Of a stretch of 64,000 nt of DNA, positions 41,431 to 48,565 are shown piece by piece (position 1 is the first letter of the stretch; each line of letters begins with the position of its first letter). Under the pieces are notes generated by a model. That model saw only the letters and a program-made list of their open reading frames with translations. It was not told where the DNA came from and did no database searches. Both the position numbers and the translations under genes were made by a program. Source of the stretch: VRUE01 sp963715625 (lineage in GTDB: Bacteria; Actinomycetota; Thermoleophilia; Solirubrobacterales; 70-9); contig OY970260.1 of assembly GCA_963715625.1 (NCBI GenBank), positions 1,302,001-1,366,000 on the forward strand, in the 5' to 3' direction.

Positions 41431-41856
41431 CTGCTCGAGGCACGGCGCGCACCCAGACGTGCTCCGTCGCTCCAGGCGCGCACGCGACTGGAGCATGCGC
41501 GCAAGTTCCTGGACGTCGCCGAGCTGTCCGCCGGCGAAGGGGACGACATGGAGTACGCCAGTGCCGCAGCCACACTGGCCGTCCTGGCAGGGATTGCCGC
41601 GTCAGATGCGGCGTGCTGCGCGGCACTCGGTCGCCGCTCGCGCGGGCAGGATCACCGGCAGGCGACGGAATTGGTGGAGCAGATCGCCTCCGGCGGCTCT
41701 CAGGCAGCCAACGCCCTGCGCCGGTTGCTCAGCCTCAAGGACGAGGCCCATTACGGGCTTTTTGACGTTGGTGGAAAGGATCTGCAGGCTGCGCTGCGCC
41801 AGGCAAAGGCGCTGGTGGATTTCGCCGACGAGGTGGTCCAGCGCCGTCCCTCATAG
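41431..41856 (+). CDS. HEPN-domain toxin of an MNT-HEPN pair
   Basis: About 141 residues. The helical pattern RLEHARKFLDVAELSAGEGD, then YASAAATLAVLAGIAASDAA and RSRGQDHRQATELVEQI, is the HEPN fold. The R...H element (RSRGQDH, within Rx4-6H) is the RNase or AMPylation site. Only CTG 41431 gives the full first helix; ATG 41548 would remove it. The frame is the same as the MNT gene, separated only by one in-frame TGA at 41425. The stop abuts the tRNA-Thr 3' end. Confidence 0.75.
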   Translation: MLEARRAPRRAPSLQARTRLEHARKFLDVAELSAGEGDDMEYASAAATLAVLAGIAASDAACCAALGRRSRGQDHRQATELVEQIASGGSQAANALRRLLSLKDEAHYGLFDVGGKDLQAALRQAKALVDFADEVVQRRPS

Positions 41857-41929
41857 AGCCGACGCCCGGATTTGAACCGGGGACCCCTTCATTACGAGTG
41901 AAGTGCTCTACCAGCTGAGCTACGTCGGC
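41857..41929 (-). tRNA. tRNA-Thr (CGT anticodon)
   Basis: A complete 73-nt cloverleaf on the minus strand. The acceptor stem is GCCGACG/CGTCGGC, the D arm GCTC...GAGC, the anticodon arm CTTCA-CTCGTAA-TGAAG and the T arm CCGGGTTTGAACCCGG-like (CCCGGTTCAAATCCGGG). CGT reads ACG (Thr). CCA is not encoded. Its 3' half is duplicated at 39878-39920. Confidence 0.95.
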
Positions 41930-41982
41930 GGGTTGGGACATTGTAGGAGCGGGGCGGCCAGCCGCCCCGCCTGAGCCCCGCC

Positions 41983-43071
41983 CTAGGTGTGCTCGCGACT
42001 CGATTTCGGGGCGTCGGCGCAGACCGGGCAGTCGGGCTCCGGGACGACCGGCTCCCGTTCCACCGACATCGTCCGCAGGTCGTAGATGTGGCCGGCGCCG
42101 AGCGTGGAGGGCCTGGCGAGGCCGGTCAGGTAGTGCATCACGTCGAGGCCGACCTGGCCGCCGATCAGGCTGCATGCCGGTCCCAGCGTCGCCGCGGGCG
42201 AGTCGTGGCCCCGCTGCTGCTCCATCGCCACGTCGAAGAGCGGGTAGATGCGCCGGTAGCCGGCCTCCTGGCAGGCGAAGCACCCGGTCGCGCCCGGCAC
42301 GTACAGCGGCCCCACCCGGGCGATCGGCGGGAAGTGGCTCATCGCGATGAAGGGAACGCCGGTCGCGAAGCAGGCCGCGTTGATCCAGTGCTCGATGTCG
42401 TGGGCCGGCCAGTCGCAGGCGTCGATCACCATGTCGTAGCCGGCGACCGTCTCGGCGACAGCCGCTTCGCTGTCGAGCTTCTGCACCCGTGCCTCGAGCT
42501 TGATCGAGGAGTTGAATTCTTTCAGGCGCGCGGCCGCGGCCTCGGCCTTGAAGCGGTCGATGTCCGCCTCCGAGTAGAGGACCTGTCGGTTGAGGTTGCT
42601 CGGCTCGACCCGGTCGAAGTCGAGCAGCAGCATCTCGCCGACCCCGCAACAGGCCAGGTTCAGCGCCACCCAGCCGCCGAGGCCACCGACGCCCAGGACT
42701 GCGACCCGTGCCGTTTCGAGCCGCTTCTGGCACTCGGATGCGGTCGGGCCGGTCGAGACGTCGCTGAAGTAGCGGAGCTGGCGGTCGAAGCGCTCGAAGA
42801 CCTCCTCGGCGATCTTCTCGTCGTCGCTGGCGTCCTCGACGACGCCCAGCTCCTCGAACTGGGCGAGCAGGTCGTAGATGTCGTTCTCGCCGAACTCCTC
42901 GATCAGCTCCTCGAGCGTGTGGGTGCCGTCGAGCGCGTCGAGGAGCCGCCTGCCGGCCTTGCCCGGCTTCTCGATGTGGATGTCGGTGCCGGCGCTCGGC
43001 CGGAGCAGGTAGAGGTCGCCGTTGGGCGTGTCGAGCCTCTGCGTGGTGCGCTTGATTCGCGGTCGGTCCAT
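41983..43071 (-). CDS. RRE (PqqD-like)-ThiF/E1-like adenylyltransferase
   Basis: A 362-residue protein. Residues 20-80 look like a PqqD-type RiPP recognition element (DIHIEKPGKAGRRLLDALDG, THTLEELIEEFG, LLAQFEELGVVED). Residues 120-360 are an E1/ThiF/MoeB fold: glycine loop VLGVGGLGG (126-133), DFDRVEPSNLNRQ with the acidic pair and N161/R162/Q163, and two zinc CxxC pairs (264/267, 348/351). No YcaO protein is nearby. E1 enzymes with an N-terminal RRE adenylate or cyclise a peptide bound through its leader, as in MccB and cyclodehydratase C-proteins. SD AAGGAGG lies 6-7 bp before ATG 43071. A divergent 20-residue peptide ORF begins 83 bp away. Confidence 0.85.
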   Translation of the reverse strand: MDRPRIKRTTQRLDTPNGDLYLLRPSAGTDIHIEKPGKAGRRLLDALDGTHTLEELIEEFGENDIYDLLAQFEELGVVEDASDDEKIAEEVFERFDRQLRYFSDVSTGPTASECQKRLETARVAVLGVGGLGGWVALNLACCGVGEMLLLDFDRVEPSNLNRQVLYSEADIDRFKAEAAAARLKEFNSSIKLEARVQKLDSEAAVAETVAGYDMVIDACDWPAHDIEHWINAACFATGVPFIAMSHFPPIARVGPLYVPGATGCFACQEAGYRRIYPLFDVAMEQQRGHDSPAATLGPACSLIGGQVGLDVMHYLTGLARPSTLGAGHIYDLRTMSVEREPVVPEPDCPVCADAPKSSREHT

Positions 43072-43109
43072 CGCGGGCCTCCTTGTGGGTTACATCGCTT
43101 GAGACCGAG

Positions 43110-43134
43110 TTAATGCTCAAATTAGTTCCATTAA
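43110..43134. promoter_or_regulatory. Palindromic operator (TTAATG..CAA-TTAG-TTCCATTAA)
   Basis: Imperfect inverted repeat: TTAATGCTCAA, spacer TTAG, TTCCATTAA. The spacer and right half match the perfect palindrome at 44803-44826 upstream of the paralogous regulator. It lies between the divergent E1-like gene and the peptide/regulator genes, so one protein could control both directions. Confidence 0.7.
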
Positions 43135-43154
43135 TTTAAGGTAAAAGGAAGAAC

Positions 43155-43217
43155 ATGGTCGATCGCGCCTGGTTTCCGCCGGTGCTAGGCCCTATCTTGG
43201 TACCACCCTTGCCCTAA
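43155..43217 (+). CDS. Candidate 20-residue peptide ORF (possible RiPP precursor or leader peptide)
   Basis: ATG 43155 to TAA 43217 encodes MVDRAWFPPVLGPILVPPLP. An AAGGAAG sequence lies 4-10 bp upstream as a ribosome binding site. It is Pro-rich (six of 20) with PP pairs and no Cys or Ser/Thr after residue 1, unlike azole precursors. It lies between a palindromic operator and the winged-helix gene, which starts 19 bp later with its own SD (GAGGAGG). Divergent to it is the RRE-E1 gene, so it could be the substrate. It could equally be a ribosome-stalling leader controlling the regulator. No homologue can be checked here. Confidence 0.4.
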   Translation: MVDRAWFPPVLGPILVPPLP

Positions 43218-43236
43218 TCGATTCGAGGAGGTCGTC

Positions 43237-43869
43237 ATGCCCATACGCCACAAAAGCATCAAGATGGTCCGCGAGGACCGGCTGAAGAAGTTCATCGACC
43301 GGCGCCTGATCGAGGCGCTCCACCACCCCGTCCGCGAGCACGTCCTCGCGGTCACCAACGAACGGGCCGCCAGCATGGTCGAAATCGGCGACGAAATCGG
43401 CCTCGACGTCGTCGCCTTCAACAAGCAGGTGAAAGTCCTCGAGGAGCTCGGCTTCATCGAGCTGGTCGCGACCCGGCAGGCACGCGGCGGCACCGAGCAC
43501 TTCTACCGGGCGAGGAAGACCATGTTCTTCGACAACCGCGGATGGGAGGACGTGCCGGCGACCCTGAAGGCCGACATCGACGTCGATTTCGTTCAGTCGC
43601 TTATCGATGACCTGGTGGCGGCCTTCAAAGCGGGTACCTACTATGCCCGCCCCGAGACGCACACGAGCTGGACGCCCGGCGTCTTCGACCTCAGGGGCTG
43701 GAGGGAAGCGATGAAGCTCCTGGACGCGGCCTTGGCGCTCCTGCTTGCGATTCAGCGGCAGAGCAGCCTGCGCGTCTTGAGCGGCGAGCCGGGGATCCCG
43801 GCCACCATCGGGATCCTGGGCTTCGAACGTGCCCCGGGATCCATGCCCTCCGCGAGGCGAGCGGCCTAG
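43237..43869 (+). CDS. Winged-helix (ArsR-like) transcriptional regulator
   Basis: A 210-residue protein from ATG 43237. The N-terminal winged helix (RRLIEALHHPVREHVLAVTN, then MVEIGDEIGLDVVAFNKQVK and LEELGFIELVA) binds DNA as in ArsR/PadR-like regulators. The C-terminal part has the motif ARPETHTSWTPGVFDLRGW and a terminal helix. A paralogue with the same plan (SPNELSKELDEGLSQVSYHVK and ISWTPGVVDEQGW) is at 44930-45604. A similar palindrome precedes both, so they may recognise related sites. Confidence 0.85.
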   Translation: MPIRHKSIKMVREDRLKKFIDRRLIEALHHPVREHVLAVTNERAASMVEIGDEIGLDVVAFNKQVKVLEELGFIELVATRQARGGTEHFYRARKTMFFDNRGWEDVPATLKADIDVDFVQSLIDDLVAAFKAGTYYARPETHTSWTPGVFDLRGWREAMKLLDAALALLLAIQRQSSLRVLSGEPGIPATIGILGFERAPGSMPSARRAA

Positions 43870-44576
43870 GCACCGGCCAGCGCGCGTGCGCGAGCCAGGA
43901 CGGCATCGAGCATCGGCTCGGTGAGGCGGCCGGTGAAGGTGTTCTGCTGGCTCGGGTGGTAGCAGCCGAGCAGCGCCCAGCGCCCGACCGAGGCCTCGGC
44001 GCCGTGGCCGAAGCGGGGCCTCGGCCGCGGCGCCTCCTCGCCCAGCGCCCGCGTCGCCCGCAGCGCGCCGTCCCAGGCGAAGGCGCCGAGGGCGACGATC
44101 GTCCGGCAGCGCTCGAGCAGCGCCAGCTCGCGCTCGAGGTAGGGGAGGCAGCGGTCGCGCTCCGCCGGCGTCGGCCGGTTGGCCGGCGGGGCGCAGCGGA
44201 CGACCGCGGTGACGTAGGCGCCGCGCAGCCGCAGCCCGTCGTCGCGGCGCTGCGAGCCCGGTTGGTTGGCGAAGCCGGCCCGGTGCAGCGCCGCGTAGAG
44301 CCAGTCGCCCGAGCGGTCGCCGGTGAACATGCGGCCGGTGCGGTTGGCGCCGTGGGCGGCCGGGGCGAGGCCGACCAGGGCCACACGGGCGCCCAGGTCG
44401 CCGAAGCCGCTCAGCGGCCTGGCCCAGTACTCCTCGCCGCGGAAGCGGGCCGGCGGGTCGCTGGCGCGCTCCTCGCGCCACTCGACCAGGCGCGGGCAGC
44501 GCCGGCAGGCGTGGATTTCGGCTGCCAGAGCTCCAAGGCCATCGCCGTCCTGGTGTCGTTGGCTAAGGGCGGACAT
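43866..44576 (-). CDS. Uracil-DNA glycosylase, family 5-like (UdgB)
   Basis: A 236-residue base-excision repair enzyme. Iron-sulphur Cys include CRRCPRLVEW near the N terminus, VVRCAPPANRPTP, and LGCYHPSQQN. The uracil-pocket motif GLAPAAHGANRTGRMFTGD and C-terminal CYHPSQQNTFTGRLT are those of the family 5 (UDGb) group, which tolerates uracil and hypoxanthine. Its stop (43866-43868) overlaps the end of the winged-helix gene by four bases on the other strand. Start at 44576 gives MSALSQRHQDGDG. Confidence 0.9.
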   Translation of the reverse strand: MSALSQRHQDGDGLGALAAEIHACRRCPRLVEWREERASDPPARFRGEEYWARPLSGFGDLGARVALVGLAPAAHGANRTGRMFTGDRSGDWLYAALHRAGFANQPGSQRRDDGLRLRGAYVTAVVRCAPPANRPTPAERDRCLPYLERELALLERCRTIVALGAFAWDGALRATRALGEEAPRPRPRFGHGAEASVGRWALLGCYHPSQQNTFTGRLTEPMLDAVLARARALAGA

Positions 44577-44929
44577 TCGCGGTTTGGAACTGAATCACTC
44601 CCGCGAGATTGAGGTCGGAGGGGGTCCCGATCCCGTCCGGCTGAGATCGGTCCCCTCCACCCTCGTCATCGAGTCTTGAAAGTTGAAAGCAGCGGTACGA
44701 CGGCATCCGTCTTGATGATCTTCACCCTGCCTCACCCCCTTCGCAATCGTCAGCACTTGCGACAGGAAGCCGCGACTCTCCCGTTGATTTTCAGACCTTT
44801 CGATTACTGGAATTAGTTCCAGTAATCACCGTCCAGAATCACCGGTGTCTGACTCGATTTGCAAAGTTGGGTATGTGTCTAATAGGATGGAGTGCTAGAG
44901 GGCCACGAAAACGAATCGGAGGAATCGCT
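44577..44929. other. 353-bp intergenic region with regulator promoter
   Basis: No gene is supported here. It lies between the divergent glycosylase gene and the second winged-helix gene. Contents: the perfect operator at 44803-44826, an AT-richer promoter patch (TTGCAA at 44859 and TAATAG at 44880, 15 bp apart), and the SD before the regulator. A 33-codon open frame at 44713 ends inside the operator and has no family likeness. Confidence 0.6.
44803..44826. promoter_or_regulatory. Perfect palindromic operator ATTACTGGAA-TTAG-TTCCAGTAAT
   Basis: Ten-base arms with a 4-base TTAG spacer, in a GC-rich genome. A related but imperfect site with the same TTAG-TTCC core lies at 43110-43134. Each site precedes one of two paralogous winged-helix genes, so it is the likely operator of this family. 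Confidence 0.8.
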
Positions 44930-45604
44930 TTGGCTGCAAAGAGCAAGACTGGGACGAAGAAGAAGGGCAAGGCTGGTGTTGACCAGAATCTGGTCAAGGC
45001 ACTGTCGCACCAGCTCAGGGTCGAAATCCTGACCATCCTCAACGAACGGATGGCGAGCCCCAACGAACTCTCGAAGGAGCTGGACGAGGGCCTCAGCCAG
45101 GTCAGCTACCACGTCAAGGTCCTCAAGGACTTCGACTGCATCGAGATGGTCAAGACCGAGCCGCGACGCGGTGCGGTCGAGCACTACTACCGGGCGACGT
45201 CCCGGGCTTACCTGAGCGATCGCGACTGGACGAACCTGCCCGATTCAGTCAAGCCTGGGCTAAGCGCAGCTGGCATGGACATGATCATCGACGACGTTGT
45301 TGACTCGATTAATGGCGGCACGTTCAACAAGCGCGACGACGTTCACATCAGCTGGACCCCCGGAGTTGTCGATGAGCAGGGATGGGATGAGTCTTCCGAC
45401 CTGATCAACGAGACTCTGGAGAAGCTCATCAAGATCCACGCCGGTAGCGCCAAACGCCTTGCCAAGTCCGGCGAGGAGGGCATTCCGGTTGCGGCCGTGC
45501 TGATGAACTACGAGACCCCTGCGCAGAAGAAATCGCGCGGGAAGGCGAAATCCAAAGCCAAATCCAAACCCAAAGCTAGGAAAGCTTCCAGGAAAAAAGC
45601 TTAG
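44930..45604 (+). CDS. Winged-helix (ArsR-like) transcriptional regulator
   Basis: A protein of about 224 residues from TTG 44930, with GGAGGAATCGCT in front. ATG 44873 is an alternative start. The winged helix comprises KALSHQLRVEILTILNERMA, SPNELSKELDEGLSQVSYH and VKVLKDFDCIEMVKT. The effector part keeps the motif DDVHISWTPGVVDEQGW. The tail is a Lys/Ala/Ser-rich basic run (GKAKSKAKSKPKARKASR) that may hold DNA non-specifically. It is the paralogue of the regulator at 43237. The perfect palindrome at 44803-44826 is its probable operator. Confidence 0.85.
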   Translation: MAAKSKTGTKKKGKAGVDQNLVKALSHQLRVEILTILNERMASPNELSKELDEGLSQVSYHVKVLKDFDCIEMVKTEPRRGAVEHYYRATSRAYLSDRDWTNLPDSVKPGLSAAGMDMIIDDVVDSINGGTFNKRDDVHISWTPGVVDEQGWDESSDLINETLEKLIKIHAGSAKRLAKSGEEGIPVAAVLMNYETPAQKKSRGKAKSKAKSKPKARKASRKKA

Positions 45605-45659
45605 GGGCCACGACAAAAGCAGTACAACGCAGTACGAGTACATAAGCTTCGCGCCCTCG

Positions 45660-46280
45660 ATGGGCACGAAGTCGAAGGGAACAGCAGTCAGCAGGAGGCG
45701 GCGCGGCGTTACTTGCCGCGTCGCCTTCTTTTTCGCCGCGACGGCGCTGGTTCTCGCCGCCGCCGGCTGCGGCAAGAGCGGCCACGGCGCCGAGACCGAT
45801 CCCGCGAAGGCCGCCGACGTGGAGATCCTCAACGGGCTCCTCGCGCAGGAACTGACCCTGGCCGGCGCCTACGCCCGCGGCTTCGGCCGGCTGGGCGGCC
45901 CGATGCTGGCCGCCGCCGGCGAGTTCCGCGGCCAGAGCCAGGCTCATGCCGACGCCCTGACCAAGGCGATCCGTGGCCTGGGCGGCGAAACCGAAGCCGA
46001 AGCCGGTGAAATCGAGCCTCCCGGCCCGCAGTCCCCCAACGAGGCGCTGACGCTCGACTACGAAGAGGAGAACACGGCCCTTTCCCTGGCGCTGGAAGCG
46101 GCGCCGCGCCTGGAGTTCGACGCCCCGCGGACGCTCGCGGCGGCGCTCGCCGCCAGCCACGCCCAGCACCTCGCGGTCCTGCGGCAGGGCCTCGGCGCCG
46201 GCCTCTCCGGCTCCGTTCCCGAGCCGTTCGAGTCCGGCGAGGAACCGCCGCCGCCGGGCCCGCCGCCCGAACGGGGATGA
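45660..46280 (+). CDS. Ferritin-like-fold lipoprotein
   Basis: A 206-residue protein. A twin-basic start (SRRRRGVTCRVAFFFAATA) leads to a lipobox LAAAGC. The rest is helical: ADVEILNGLLAQELTLAGAY, then FRGQSQAHADALTKAIRGLG and later ASHAQHLAVLRQGLG, a four-helix pattern with E, H and E...H residues like DUF4439/ferritin-like proteins. It would be membrane-anchored on the outside. Metal binding is only partly supported. The MMPL gene follows 7 bp later. Confidence 0.72.
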   Translation: MGTKSKGTAVSRRRRGVTCRVAFFFAATALVLAAAGCGKSGHGAETDPAKAADVEILNGLLAQELTLAGAYARGFGRLGGPMLAAAGEFRGQSQAHADALTKAIRGLGGETEAEAGEIEPPGPQSPNEALTLDYEEENTALSLALEAAPRLEFDAPRTLAAALAASHAQHLAVLRQGLGAGLSGSVPEPFESGEEPPPPGPPPERG

Positions 46281-46287
46281 TGCGGCC

Positions 46288-48561
46288 ATGACCCGGCCCC
46301 TCTACGCGATCGGCGGCTTCTGCGCGCGCCATCACTGGGCGACGATCGCCGCATGGGTCGTGCTCGCGGCCGGCCTCGTCGTCGCCGGCCAGTCGGGCGA
46401 CAGCAAGACCAACGACAACCTAACCCTGCCCGGCACCGGCTCCACGGCGGCGACCGAAACCCTGGAAGACGACCTGCCCGAACAGGCCTACGGCAGCAAC
46501 CCGCTGGTCTTCCAGGCCAAGCGCGGCGCCTCGCTCACGTCTCCGCGGTACGCGAGCGCCGTCGGCGAATCGGTCGAACGCCTCAACCGGATGCACGACG
46601 TCAACTCCGCCGTCGACCCGCTCAGCCCCGCCGGCGCCGATTTCCTCAGCCAGGATCGTTCGGTCGCCTACTCGCCGGTCGTGCTCGGCGTCGGCCCGGG
46701 AGAGCTGACCGAAGCGCAGGCCCAGGCTGTCCTCGACGCGGGCAAGCCGGCGGAAGCGGCGGGCCTGAGGGTCTCCGTCGGCAGCTACGTCGGCCAGCAG
46801 CTCTCCAAGCCCGACACCGGGGCGAGCGACGCGATCGGGATCGCGGCGGCGATCGTCATCCTCCTCTTCGCCTTCGGGACGGCGACCGCGATGGTCCTGC
46901 CGATCTCCTCCGCGATCCTCGGCCTCGCCTGCTCGCTCTCGATCATCCGCATGCTCGAGGGGGTCGTCCAGGTGCCGAGCGTCGCCTCGACCCTGGCGAC
47001 GATGATCGGGCTCGGCGTCGGCATCGACTACGCGCTCTTCATCGTCACCCGCCACAAACTCCAGCTCGCCGACGGGATGGAGCTGCGCGAGTCGATCGCC
47101 CGCTCGACCGCGACCGCCGGCGGCGCCGTCGTCTTCGCCGGCTTCACCGTCGTGATCGCGCTCTGCTCGCTCGCCTTCGCCGGCATCCCGCTGGTCAGCA
47201 CGCTGGGCTTCACCGCGGTGATCGCGGTGGTGGTCGCGGTCGCCGCGGCGGTGACCCTGCTGCCGGCCATGCTCGGCGCGCTGGGGCCCCGGATCGACTC
47301 GCTGCGCGTGCAGTTCGGCAAGACCCACCCCGACGACGCCGAGCCGCACGGCTGGCGCCGCTGGGCCCGGGGCGTCGCCAACCGCCCCTGGCGCTCGGCG
47401 ATCGCCGCCTTCACGGTGCTCGCCGTGCTCGCCCTGCCGGTCTTCCAGCTCGAGCTGGGCCAGAACGACATCAGCGCACTGCCCAAGTCGACCACCGCTC
47501 GCCAGGCCTACGACGGGCTCACCCAGGGCTTCGGGCCCGGCGTCAACGGGCCGTTGCTGGTCGCGGCCGAATTCGAGAGCGCGGCGGAAGGCAAGGAGGT
47601 GATGCCGGGGCTGGAGAAGGCGATCGCCGCCGCCGCCGACGTCGACGACACCTCGCCGCCTACCTTCGACGCCCAGGGCACCGCGGCGGTCTTCACGGTG
47701 ATCTCCGACTCGGCGCCCTGGGCGGACGCGACCGTCAGCCTGGTCGAAGACCTGCGCGCGACGACGATCCCCGCGGCGCTGGGGGGGACCGCGGCCACGG
47801 CCAACGTCGGCGGCCAGACGGCCGGCTACATCGACCTCGCCACCCAGATCGCCGACAAGCTGCCGCTGATGATCGCGATCGTCGTCACCCTCAGCTTCTT
47901 CGTCCTGCTGCTCGCCTTCCGCTCGCTGCTGGTGCCGCTCAAGGCCGCGGCGATGAACCTGCTCTCGGTCGCCGCCGCCTACGGCGTCGTCACCGCCGTC
48001 TTCCAGCTCGGCTGGGGCGCCTCGCTGATCGGGCTCGACCACGCGATCCCGATCGTCAGCTTCGTGCCGCTGCTGATGTTCGCGATCCTCTTCGGGCTCT
48101 CGATGGACTACGAGGTCTTCCTGCTGACCCAGATGCGCGAGCACTACAGGCGCGACGAAGACGAGAAGGAGGCGGTGATCGAGGGGCTCGCCAGCACCGG
48201 CCGCGTGATCACCTCGGCGGCGGCGATCATGGTCTGCGTCTTCACCAGCTTCGTCCTCAACGGCAACCCGGTGGTGAAGGAGTTCGGGGTCGGTCTGGCG
48301 GTGGCGATCGCGATCGACTCGACCCTGGTCCGCTGCCTGCTCGTCCCGGCGATCATGGTCCTGCTCGGCAAGCGGGCCTGGTGGCTCCCTCGCTGGATGG
48401 ACCGCCTGGTCCCCCACATCAGCATCGAGGGCGAGCAGTTCTTCGCCGCCCGCGACGCCGCCCCAGCCACCCCCACCGCCGACACCCCCACCGCCGACGG
48501 GCCTCAAAGGAGACATATAGGCGTATCTGAGGCCCATCGGCCCGCGGAGGAGGAGGATTGA
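46288..48561 (+). CDS. MMPL/RND-family transporter
   Basis: A 757-residue membrane protein of the MMPL (lipid/siderophore exporter) family. Two RND repeats are seen: TM1 near residue 15-35, a large external domain, TM2-6 at about 175-330 (with GLGVGIDYALFIVTRHKLQ), then TM7, a second external domain, and TM8-12 at about 525-700 (with FGLSMDYEVFLLTQMREHY). Proton-relay Asp-Tyr pairs are in both IDYALF and MDYEVF. The last ~40 residues (PTADTPTADGPQRRHIG) are encoded by a hairpin. Substrate is probably a lipid. Confidence 0.93.
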   Translation: MTRPLYAIGGFCARHHWATIAAWVVLAAGLVVAGQSGDSKTNDNLTLPGTGSTAATETLEDDLPEQAYGSNPLVFQAKRGASLTSPRYASAVGESVERLNRMHDVNSAVDPLSPAGADFLSQDRSVAYSPVVLGVGPGELTEAQAQAVLDAGKPAEAAGLRVSVGSYVGQQLSKPDTGASDAIGIAAAIVILLFAFGTATAMVLPISSAILGLACSLSIIRMLEGVVQVPSVASTLATMIGLGVGIDYALFIVTRHKLQLADGMELRESIARSTATAGGAVVFAGFTVVIALCSLAFAGIPLVSTLGFTAVIAVVVAVAAAVTLLPAMLGALGPRIDSLRVQFGKTHPDDAEPHGWRRWARGVANRPWRSAIAAFTVLAVLALPVFQLELGQNDISALPKSTTARQAYDGLTQGFGPGVNGPLLVAAEFESAAEGKEVMPGLEKAIAAAADVDDTSPPTFDAQGTAAVFTVISDSAPWADATVSLVEDLRATTIPAALGGTAATANVGGQTAGYIDLATQIADKLPLMIAIVVTLSFFVLLLAFRSLLVPLKAAAMNLLSVAAAYGVVTAVFQLGWGASLIGLDHAIPIVSFVPLLMFAILFGLSMDYEVFLLTQMREHYRRDEDEKEAVIEGLASTGRVITSAAAIMVCVFTSFVLNGNPVVKEFGVGLAVAIAIDSTLVRCLLVPAIMVLLGKRAWWLPRWMDRLVPHISIEGEQFFAARDAAPATPTADTPTADGPQRRHIGVSEAHRPAEEED
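48493..48541. repeat. Hairpin in the 3' end of the MMPL gene
   Basis: 14-bp arms GCCGACGGGCCTCA / TGAGGCCCATCGGC (one G-T pair) around a 21-nt loop containing ATATAGGCGTAT. It lies inside the coding sequence of the low-complexity C terminus and 25 bp before the pgsA start. Confidence 0.75.
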
Positions 48562-48565
48562 GCGC

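Noticed and set aside
41548..41856. HEPN gene beginning at ATG 41548
   Set aside because: This start removes the first conserved helix (RLEHARKFLDVAEL), so a non-ATG start or readthrough is more likely.
44713..44814. 33-codon ORF between the glycosylase and second winged-helix genes
   Set aside because: No clear ribosome binding site, no family likeness, and it ends inside the palindromic operator.
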